A stretch of DNA of 6,019 nt from DATLBA01 sp035527275 (lineage in GTDB: Bacteria; Planctomycetota; Phycisphaerae; FEN-1346), in assembly GCA_035527275.1 (NCBI GenBank), contig DATLBA010000087.1, positions 1 through 6,019 on the forward strand, given 5' to 3'. Below, one piece after another: positions 1 through 5,174 of this stretch (position 1 is the stretch's first letter; each line of letters opens with the position of its first letter). A program made the position numbers and the translations under genes. The notes below the pieces were generated by a model. The model had not been told where the DNA came from and did not search any database. It worked only from the letters and a program-made list of their open reading frames with translations.

Positions 1-573
1 GGCCAGGACAACGGCGGGCGGCCCGAGCGTCAGCACCAGCCAGAACATGACCAGTTTCTTCCAGAGGGGGCGGCGCTCGCGGATCTGCCAGATGCGATTC
101 ATCGCCCCCTCCACCGTCGCCAGCACGTTCATCGAAAGGGAGAAAAGAAAGACGATGCCGATGGTGGCTGTCGCTGCCATGTTGAGCCGCTCGCCCGCCG
201 CCGTCACCAGCCTCTCAATCTGCTCGGCGAGGCCGACCTCTTCGCCGTCTACGGCGACGGTAATCTCGGTGATGTTCAGGACCTTGAAAAGGGCTCCCTG
301 GACCTGTGTGCCGATTTCCGACCCGCGCGAAAAGAAGCCGATGACCATCAGGAAGAGGACGAGAAAGGGGATCAGGCCCAGGAGGGTTTTGAACGTGAGG
401 TCGCCGGCGACGGTCACGAGGCGATCGCGCCGGAGTTGCCTCCCGCAGAACCGCCACAGCCGCATCTGATAGACGGCCAGTCGTCCCCACCGGCCGAGTT
501 CGTGCGTCGGGCTTCCCAGTAGCCGCTTCAGGTGGCCGCGCAGCCGATTCAGCCGCTCCCTCAGGTTGAACAC
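1..573 (-). CDS. YihY/BrkB-family inner membrane protein (C-terminus beyond window)
   Basis: This gene is missing from a simple ATG-based reading because it starts with GTG and runs off the left edge. The visible part is 191 codons. After a basic N-terminus (residues 1-55, many Arg) come hydrophobic segments at about 61-81, 132-152 and 172-191, and the text NVLATVEGAMNRIWQIRERR at 149-168, which matches the conserved 'FN.IW..R.RR' region after the second helix of the YihY/virulence factor BrkB family (once misnamed ribonuclease BN). The family consists of polytopic inner-membrane proteins of unsettled function. The GTG is chosen because AGGAGG sits 8 bases upstream. It lies 86 bases downstream of leuC on the same strand and may be co-transcribed. 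The remaining third or more of the protein, with further helices, lies outside the window. Family assignment is firm; no biochemical function is claimed. Confidence 0.88.
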   Translation of the reverse strand, partial: MFNLRERLNRLRGHLKRLLGSPTHELGRWGRLAVYQMRLWRFCGRQLRRDRLVTVAGDLTFKTLLGLIPFLVLFLMVIGFFSRGSEIGTQVQGALFKVLNITEITVAVDGEEVGLAEQIERLVTAAGERLNMAATATIGIVFLFSLSMNVLATVEGAMNRIWQIRERRPLWKKLVMFWLVLTLGPPAVVLA

Positions 574-581
574 GGCAAGGG

Positions 582-587
582 CCTCCT
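582..587 (-). promoter_or_regulatory. Consensus ribosome binding site for the BrkB-family gene
   Basis: AGGAGG on the minus strand, 8 bases before a GTG codon. It is the strongest Shine-Dalgarno match in the window and fixes the GTG at 571-573 as the start. The short upstream reading frame ending in TAG at 585-587 overlaps the site. Confidence 0.8.
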
Positions 588-625
588 ATTCGGCCGGGCC
601 GGTGCCTTGCATGCCCACACGCATG

Positions 626-644
626 GTCCCGACGACGTCGGGAC
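626..644 (-). other. Perfect hairpin in the leuC-brkB gap
   Basis: An inverted repeat with 8-bp arms, GTCCCGAC and GTCGGGAC, and a 3-base loop. It lies 15 bases past the leuC stop and 52 bases before the BrkB-family start. No run of T follows on the minus strand, so it is not a classical intrinsic terminator. It could protect the 3' end of the leuC message, or attenuate read-through into the next gene. The structure is seen directly; the role is inferred. Confidence 0.5.
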
Positions 645-659
645 GAGCCTGCTGCGCCG

Positions 660-1925
660 TCACCCGGCCACTTTGTCTGGATGTGTGATATGCCCCGCCA
701 CAGCGCTGGCGGCCGCAACCGCCGGACTCGACAGGTACACCTGGCTCTCCGGGTGGCCCATGCGGCCGGTAAAATTGCGATTGGTGGTGGCCAGTGCGAC
801 CTCGCCCTCGGCCAGGACGCCCATGTGTCCGCCGAGGCAAGGCCCGCACGTCGGCGGCGAGATGACCGCCCCCGCCTCAAGAAAGATTTCCAGGTACCCG
901 GCGCGCAGCGCTTCCCGCTCGATGGTCGGCGTGGCCGGGAAGACGAGGCACCGCAGCCCCGAAGCCACCTTGCGCCCTTTCAGGAGCCGCGCCGCAACCT
1001 CCAGGTCGCTCGACCGCCCGTTTGTGCAGGACCCGATGACCACCTGGTCCAGCCGCACGTCCTCGAGTTCCTCGACGGGTTTGACGTTTTCCGGAAGGTT
1101 CGGGCACGCGACGACCGGTCCGAGGGTGGAAATGTCCCATTCGGAGTCCTGGACATATTCGGCGCCGGCGTCGCTCTGGTGGAAGCGCGGCCGGCGCTCG
1201 AGGCGTCCCTCGACATAGGCGCGGGTGACGTCATCGGGGGCGATGATACCGCTTTTCGCCCCGGCCTCGATGGCCATGTTGCACATCGTCATCCGGTCGT
1301 CCATCGGCAGGGCCTCGATGACGGGGCCCGTGAACTCCATCGCCCGATACAGCGCCCCGGAGACGCCGATCTCGCCGATGGTGTAAAGAATGAGGTCCTT
1401 GCCTGAGACCCACCGTCCGCGCTCGCCGGTGAAACGGAAGCGCACGGACTCCGGGACGCGGAGCCAGACCTTGCCGATGGCCATCGCCGCCGCCAGGTCC
1501 GTTGACCCCACGCCCGTCGCGAAGGCGGCGAGCGCGCCGTAGGTGCACGTGTGGCTGTCGGCGCCGATGACAAGGTCGCCCGGTCCGACGACGCCCTGCT
1601 CGGGCAGAAGGGCGTGCTCTATTCCCACTTGGCCCACTTCCCAGTAATGCGTCAGGTTGTGGCGACGGGCGAAATCGCGGAGCGTCCTGGCCTGTTGGGC
1701 GCTCGGGATGTCCTTATTCGGCGTGAAGTGGTCGGGCACAAGGGCGATGCGCTCGCGGTCCCAGACGCGCTCGATGCCGGCCTCGGCGAGGCGCTTGATG
1801 GCGATGGGGGCTGTCACGTCGTTGCCCAGCGCAATGTCCACGTCCGCATAGACGAACTCGCCCGGCCGCACGGACTCCCGGCCCACGTGAGTCGCGATAA
1901 TCTTCTCCGTGATGGTCATCGGCAT
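660..1925 (-). CDS. leuC: 3-isopropylmalate dehydratase large subunit (LeuC/HacA type)
   Basis: Aconitase-superfamily large subunit, 421 residues, matching the short archaeal/thermophile-like LeuC class (about 420 residues) rather than the ~466-residue enterobacterial form. In the leucine pathway it forms a cytoplasmic heterodimer with LeuD and isomerises 2-isopropylmalate to 3-isopropylmalate. The three [4Fe-4S] ligands are visible: C300 in IGSCTNGR, and C360 and C363 in PPTCGPCLGGH. Other family blocks are DHFTPNKDIPSAQQ (65-78), GADSHTCTYGALAAF (121-135) and the C-terminal ATTNRNFTGRMGHPES (379-394). Substrate choice lies in the small subunit, which is not here, so homoaconitase or citramalate isomerase activity cannot be excluded. 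The start is uncertain: ATG at 1925 or the second ATG at 1919; the nearest strong ribosome site (1943-1947) is 17 bases from the first. It is 39 bases downstream of the small CxxC gene and probably in one transcript with it. Confidence 0.93.
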   Translation of the reverse strand: MPMTITEKIIATHVGRESVRPGEFVYADVDIALGNDVTAPIAIKRLAEAGIERVWDRERIALVPDHFTPNKDIPSAQQARTLRDFARRHNLTHYWEVGQVGIEHALLPEQGVVGPGDLVIGADSHTCTYGALAAFATGVGSTDLAAAMAIGKVWLRVPESVRFRFTGERGRWVSGKDLILYTIGEIGVSGALYRAMEFTGPVIEALPMDDRMTMCNMAIEAGAKSGIIAPDDVTRAYVEGRLERRPRFHQSDAGAEYVQDSEWDISTLGPVVACPNLPENVKPVEELEDVRLDQVVIGSCTNGRSSDLEVAARLLKGRKVASGLRCLVFPATPTIEREALRAGYLEIFLEAGAVISPPTCGPCLGGHMGVLAEGEVALATTNRNFTGRMGHPESQVYLSSPAVAAASAVAGHITHPDKVAG

Positions 1926-1936
1926 CGCTGCTTCAT
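1916..1936 (-). other. Six-codon mini-ORF overlapping the leuC start
   Basis: ATG at 1934-1936 begins a reading frame of six codons (MKQRCR) that ends in TGA at 1916-1918. The TGA overlaps the second in-frame leuC ATG (1917-1919) as ATGA. GGAGG at 1943-1947 is 6 bases before the mini-ORF ATG, an ideal distance, but 17 bases from the first leuC ATG. Ribosomes could therefore load on the mini-ORF and restart at leuC codon 3. This is inferred from spacing only; chance is a real alternative. Confidence 0.3.
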
Positions 1937-1964
1937 CCCTTTCCTCCGAGGGGCCCGGCCGCCC

Positions 1965-2273
1965 TCAGTTATCGCCGAACGGAATCCGTTTGCGCACAGA
2001 GCGGAAGAGGGGATCCTGGAGATACTTCGCCTGGCACGACGGGCACAAATCGAAACGGAACGATTTGTACACCTGCTCTTCGAGTTTCTCGGCATCCATG
2101 TCGGCCATCTGGTCGAGGAGGTCCTGAATCTCGCCGTTTTGATCCTTGGCGAGGTCCTCGTCGGTGATTTCCATCGGATCGTAGGCCGCATGGACCTCAA
2201 TCTTGACGACGTAGCGGGTATCCTCGTCCGCCAGGAGCGGCTTGCCGCACATGTCACAGGTATAGTGAACCAT
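1965..2273 (-). CDS. Small four-cysteine (split CxxC) protein, function unknown
   Basis: A 102-residue soluble, acidic protein. Two CxxC knuckles lie at its ends: C6-D-M-C9 in YTCDMCGKPL, and C77-P-S-C80 in FDLCPSCQAKYL. Four cysteines in two pairs suggest one zinc (or iron) site that brings the ends together, as in zinc-ribbon or rubredoxin-like folds. Residues about 36-70 are rich in Asp/Glu with regular Leu/Met and are probably helical. No signal peptide or membrane segment is seen. The ATG at 2271-2273 is chosen because GGAAGG ends 5 bases upstream and the sequence before it lacks protein character. I have a general memory of similar short proteins beginning MVHYTCD.CGK in Planctomycetota genomes, but cannot confirm it. 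It sits between trpD and leuC behind its own candidate promoter. No function is assigned. Confidence 0.82.
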   Translation of the reverse strand: MVHYTCDMCGKPLLADEDTRYVVKIEVHAAYDPMEITDEDLAKDQNGEIQDLLDQMADMDAEKLEEQVYKSFRFDLCPSCQAKYLQDPLFRSVRKRIPFGDN

Positions 2274-2335
2274 CGTGGCCTTCCCCTTCCACGTCTCCGC
2301 TGCAGCGCCTCTCGGGCACACCCCAGCCCGCTTGT

Positions 2336-2364
2336 AGCATAGCAGCGACGCATCAGGCGTGCAA
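2336..2364 (-). promoter_or_regulatory. Candidate sigma70-like promoter with extended -10
   Basis: On the minus strand, TTGCAC (2359-2364) is followed by a 17-base spacer and TATGCT (2336-2341). The spacer ends in TGC, giving an extended -10 motif (TGnTATGCT). Transcription would begin near 2329, leaving a leader of about 56 bases before the CxxC gene and then leuC. The -10 matches consensus at 4 of 6 positions and the -35 at 3 of 6, so the call rests on the exact spacing, the TGn and the location in the only gap (118 bases) between trpD and this gene. Confidence 0.5.
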
Positions 2365-2391
2365 AGCGATTCTAGGATGGCACGGGGCGCC

Positions 2392-3405
2392 TCAATCGGC
2401 TGAGTGCGAGCAGGCGACGAGACGCTCAAGCACCTCGCGCGCGGCGCCGGAGTCGATGGACTCGGCCGCCAGCGGCACGCAGGCGGCGGGCGTGTCCGCA
2501 AGGCCCGCCACGTAAATGGCCGCGCCGGCGTTCGCCAGAGCGACGTCACGCCGGGGACCCCGTTCGCCACCCAAGATTGCGCGGATGATTTCGGCGCCTT
2601 GAGCCGCCGACTCCACGCGCATGCCGCCCAGGTCCACCTTCGGGAGGCCCAGGTCCTCCGACGCCAGGTCATACTCGGTAATTCGGCCGTCCTTGACCTC
2701 CGCCACGTGGGTCGGACCGGATAGCGTAATTTCGTCCACACCGTCCGAGGAATGGACGATGAGGGCGTGCTCGACATCCAGACGGAGCATAACCTCGGCG
2801 ATCCGGCGGACCAAGTGCGGCGTGAAGACGCCCATCACCTGGCGGCGCGCACCCGCGGGGTTCGTCAGCGGGCCGAGGAGGTTGAAGACCGTGCGAATAC
2901 CAATTTCCTTCCGGACGGGGACGGCATACTTCATGGCCCCGTGGAGCAGCGGAGCGAACAGAAAGCCGATGTGGGCCTCGCGGATGCAGCGGGCCACCGT
3001 TTTCGGGTCGGCCTCGACGTTGACGCCCAGCGCTTCAAGCACGTCGCTGGAGCCGCACTTGCTCGTCGCGCCTCGGTTGCCGTGCTTGGCGACGTAAGCG
3101 CCCGCGCCCGCCGCCACCAGTGCCGCGCACGTCGAAACATTGAACGGTTTGCGGCCAGTGCCGCCTGTGCCGCAGGTGTCAATCACCGGCAGGTTGTCGA
3201 CGTCAATGCGTGTGGCCTTTTCGCGCATGACGATGGCGGCGCCTGCGATCTCGTCGGGCGTTGCGCCCTTGATGGACAGGGCAACGAGGTAGGCGGCGAT
3301 TTGGGCGGGGCCGGCCTGCCCTTCCATGATTTGGGCCATCGCGTTGCGCGACTCATCGAGCGAGAGGTTCTCACCGCGCCATAGTTTTTTGATGAATGGG
3401 ATCAT
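2392..3405 (-). CDS. trpD: Anthranilate phosphoribosyltransferase
   Basis: A 337-residue protein, the normal length for TrpD, which joins anthranilate to PRPP in the second committed step of tryptophan biosynthesis as a cytoplasmic homodimer. Family motifs occur in order: the small helical N-domain (1-72), the PRPP loop DTCGTGGTG (76-84), NVST (89-92), KHGNR (107-111), GSSDVLEALG (118-127), H155 in LLHGAMK, the anthranilate-side R165 in PVRKEIGIRTVFNLLGPLTNP (from about 162), and metal-binding D224-E225 in DGVDEITLSGPT. The segment after KHGNR reads GATSKCGSSD where many homologues have a Ser-rich SSKSGSAD, a mild variation. The ATG at 3403-3405 is chosen because it begins the family N-terminus and has GGAG 4 bases upstream; the longer upstream frame is Arg-rich and unlike TrpD. 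It lies 67 bases after galK on the same strand with no promoter visible in the gap, so it is probably transcribed with galK. No other trp gene is in the window. Confidence 0.95.
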   Translation of the reverse strand: MIPFIKKLWRGENLSLDESRNAMAQIMEGQAGPAQIAAYLVALSIKGATPDEIAGAAIVMREKATRIDVDNLPVIDTCGTGGTGRKPFNVSTCAALVAAGAGAYVAKHGNRGATSKCGSSDVLEALGVNVEADPKTVARCIREAHIGFLFAPLLHGAMKYAVPVRKEIGIRTVFNLLGPLTNPAGARRQVMGVFTPHLVRRIAEVMLRLDVEHALIVHSSDGVDEITLSGPTHVAEVKDGRITEYDLASEDLGLPKVDLGGMRVESAAQGAEIIRAILGGERGPRRDVALANAGAAIYVAGLADTPAACVPLAAESIDSGAAREVLERLVACSHSAD

Positions 3406-3472
3406 GGCTCTCCATCGTGTTCTGCGCTTGTCGCGTATGCGAGTGTTCCGCCACTCCTGCCGCGGTCTTGAA

Positions 3473-4666
3473 CTACACCTCAATGGCGGCGCCCGCGGCC
3501 GCTTCGGAGACCCAGATGCGCGGCACGAGGCCGGTTTCTTTTTCGTAGCGCGCAAGGACCGCCTCGCGCAGCGGCTCGACGGCCTCAGGCCTTGCCAGCG
3601 TTACCGTGCAGCCACCGAATCCGGCGCCCGTCAGACGTGAACCGAGCACCCCTTTGACACCGCGTGCGATCTCAACCAACAGGTCCAGTTCCGGCCGGCT
3701 TACCTCGTAATCGTCTCGTAGAGAGTCGTGGCTGGCGTTTAGGAGTTCCCCGAAGCGGACCAGGTCGCCGGCCTTCATCGCTTCGGCCGACTCAAGCACC
3801 CGCGCATTTTCGGTGATGACGTGTCGGCATCGGCGGCGAACGGTTTTCGGCAGCGCCGCTTTGTGCGCCTCGAAAAGGTCAAGCGACACGTCGCGCAACT
3901 GCTCGATGGATGCATCGAACTTCCGCAGGCGGCCTACGCCTTCCTCGCATTGGCTGCGGCGTTCGTTGTACGCCCCTTCCGTCAGCCGCCGCGGGACGGC
4001 CGAGTCAATGATGATGACCTCCACCTCGTCCGTGGGCAAAGGCATGGCCTGGTAGGAGAGGTCGCGGCAGTCCAGGAGGATGGCGTGGCCCACGCGGCCG
4101 TGCAGACTGACGAACTGGTCCATGATGCCGCCCCGGACACCGACCCGGTGTTCAGCCTGTTGGCATAATTGGGCCAATCGGCGGGTCGAAAGACCGTGCG
4201 CTTCGGCCGCAACGCCGGCCGGGCCCGCTGGCACGTCCGGCCTGGCCGCTACCAGAAACGCTAGCGCGGACGCCACCTCGCAGGCCGCGCTCGAGGAAAG
4301 GCCCGACCCGATCGGCACATTGCCGTCTAGCACCGCTCTGAATCCTCGGAGCCCAAGGCCCTCCTGGGCCAGCACCTCCGCCACTTTCATCGGATAGCGG
4401 AGCCAGTGGGGCGCGTCGGGCTGTTCGGTCTGGCTGAACGAAAACTCGGCGCGCTGGCCAAACTGTTCGGACCAGAGGGTCACGGTCGGCTCATCGCGCG
4501 GCACAAGGGCCAGCCGGACGGCGACATCCAGCGCCATCGGCATCACGAAACCGCCGTTATAGTCCGTGTGCTCGCCGATGAGGTTCACGCGGCCGGGCCC
4601 GCAGACGACGCGCACGGGTCCGTCGTCACCGAAGATTCCCCGATAACGGGCTTCCAGGTCCGCCAT
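3473..4666 (-). CDS. galK: Galactokinase
   Basis: A 397-residue GHMP-superfamily kinase that phosphorylates alpha-D-galactose at C1 with ATP, the entry step of the Leloir pathway in the cytoplasm. The galactokinase signature GRVNLIGEHTDYNGG occupies 25-39, with catalytic R26 and sugar-contacting E32-H33-D35. The ATP loop PIGSGLSSSAA is at 118-128, the catalytic base D183 lies in GIMDQF, and the third GHMP motif LTGAGFGGCTV is at 345-355. GEHTDYN and MDQF together favour galactokinase over mevalonate or homoserine kinases; a related sugar kinase (for example GalNAc kinase) is possible but less likely. The ATG at 4664-4666 has GAGG 8 bases upstream and a good promoter just before it. The frame stays open further upstream but that part has no family resemblance. 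galT, galE and galM are not in the window. trpD follows after 67 bases. Confidence 0.95.
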   Translation of the reverse strand: MADLEARYRGIFGDDGPVRVVCGPGRVNLIGEHTDYNGGFVMPMALDVAVRLALVPRDEPTVTLWSEQFGQRAEFSFSQTEQPDAPHWLRYPMKVAEVLAQEGLGLRGFRAVLDGNVPIGSGLSSSAACEVASALAFLVAARPDVPAGPAGVAAEAHGLSTRRLAQLCQQAEHRVGVRGGIMDQFVSLHGRVGHAILLDCRDLSYQAMPLPTDEVEVIIIDSAVPRRLTEGAYNERRSQCEEGVGRLRKFDASIEQLRDVSLDLFEAHKAALPKTVRRRCRHVITENARVLESAEAMKAGDLVRFGELLNASHDSLRDDYEVSRPELDLLVEIARGVKGVLGSRLTGAGFGGCTVTLARPEAVEPLREAVLARYEKETGLVPRIWVSEAAAGAAIEV

Positions 4667-4691
4667 GGAGTTTTCCTCAAAGTTTGCACGT

Positions 4692-4715
4692 GGCGGCGAG
4701 TTTAGGGCCGCCGCC
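4692..4715. repeat. Inverted repeat around the galK -10 element
   Basis: GGCGGCG (4692-4698) and CGCCGCC (4709-4715) are perfect 7-bp inverted arms around a 10-base centre that contains the whole -10 hexamer of the galK promoter. An operator or a hairpin near the transcript start is possible. The arms are simple GGC repeats in GC-rich DNA, so chance is quite likely. Confidence 0.3.
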
Positions 4716-4728
4716 GCAACCATGTCAA
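4699..4728 (-). promoter_or_regulatory. Sigma70-like promoter for galK
   Basis: On the minus strand a perfect TTGACA (4723-4728) is followed by an 18-base spacer and TAAACT (4699-4704, 4 of 6 to consensus). Transcription would begin near 4692, giving a leader of about 26 bases that contains the GAGG ribosome site at 4675-4678. A second TTGACG directly precedes the -35 at 4729-4734. This is the best promoter match I see in the window. Confidence 0.62.
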
Positions 4729-4973
4729 CGTCAAACTCCGCGGAGGTCGGCGGTGGGGTGTGTGACCGCAGGTTCCGGCGTCGAGCGGATTCGGGGTGGC
4801 ATGGGCCGGCCCTTTTCCTGCTCCTGCGGCCGGGTTGCAGCAGATTCCAGTAAACCCGTCGCGCCCTGAAAGCCGATAAACGAAGGGCGGCTGTGCACCC
4901 TGCCGCATCCCGATCAGACACGAGGGGAGTGCGTCCCGTGCGTAGGGCCAAGAGCGCCTGTCAACTTTCGCTA

Positions 4974-5171
4974 ATGAAGGGCAGAGAGCGTTACCTCGTC
5001 CGGTGCGGCGCGGGGGATGAAGAGGAAGCCATCGCCCAGTTGATGCGCTGGGCGGAGGACCCCGATTTGGATTTCGACTGGTTCGACGCGGCGGTCCTGT
5101 CGCGCCAGGTCAATCAGCGCCTCTTCAGCCGCGCGCTCGGCAACGAGGCGGAACCCGAAACCCAGACCTGA
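4974..5171 (+). CDS. Small protein of unknown function upstream of xerC
   Basis: With the ATG at 4974 this is a 65-residue protein (MKGRERYLVRCGAGDEEEAI...). Residues 7-12 look like a beta strand, 14-28 like an acidic then amphipathic helix, followed by an aromatic stretch DLDFDWFDAAVL (33-44) and a helix NQRLFSRALG; the tail is polar and likely disordered. There is no signal peptide, membrane segment or metal motif. The start is uncertain. The ATG gives the most protein-like N-terminus but has no Shine-Dalgarno site. GTG codons in the same frame at 4938 (GAGGGG 10 bases upstream) and 4893 (AAGGG 5 bases upstream) are alternatives that add 12 or 27 residues of low-complexity basic sequence. 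The stop is 3 bases before the xerC ATG, so the two are very likely co-translated. I do not recognise the family. Confidence 0.68.
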   Translation: MKGRERYLVRCGAGDEEEAIAQLMRWAEDPDLDFDWFDAAVLSRQVNQRLFSRALGNEAEPETQT

Positions 5172-5174
5172 GCA

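Larger units (their letters stand above)
4667..4973. other. Divergent intergenic region
   Basis: About 307 bases separate galK (minus) from the small plus-strand gene. The galK-proximal part holds the promoter and ribosome site described separately. The remainder (about 4735-4970) holds no RNA gene I can recognise and no convincing plus-strand promoter. The plus-strand frame is open back to a GTG at 4893, so the last 80 bases may be coding if the small gene starts earlier. A 10-bp palindrome GGGCCGGCCC followed by four T lies at 4803-4816, but its stem with any loop is only about 3 bp, too weak for a terminator. Confidence 0.6.

Noticed and set aside
47..469. A 140-codon plus-strand frame at the left edge
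   Set aside because: It is the shadow of the BrkB-family gene, whose membrane segments and conserved NRIW motif lie on the opposite strand.
585..623. Twelve-codon ATG frame between leuC and the BrkB-family gene, ending in the ribosome site
   Set aside because: It has no ribosome site of its own and no protein character. The overlap of its TAG with AGGAGG is easily explained by chance.
532..1406. Long plus-strand frames opposite leuC
   Set aside because: They lie antisense to a complete LeuC with its cluster cysteines, and are Arg/Pro/Ser-rich like GC-rich shadow frames.
1551..2342. A 263-codon plus-strand frame spanning the leuC 5' end and the CxxC gene
   Set aside because: It is antisense to two well-supported genes. 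It also crosses the gap and the candidate promoter, and has no domain I can recognise.
3371..3454. Possible trp leader peptide before trpD (GTG start with AGGA nearby)
   Set aside because: The 27-codon frame has no Trp codon and overlaps the trpD start; no terminator/antiterminator pair is visible.
4803..4816. Possible terminator GGGCCGGCCC followed by TTTT
   Set aside because: The sequence is a palindrome with no room for a loop. Only about 3 bp could pair around a tetraloop, and it lies upstream of a plus-strand gene with no gene ending before it.
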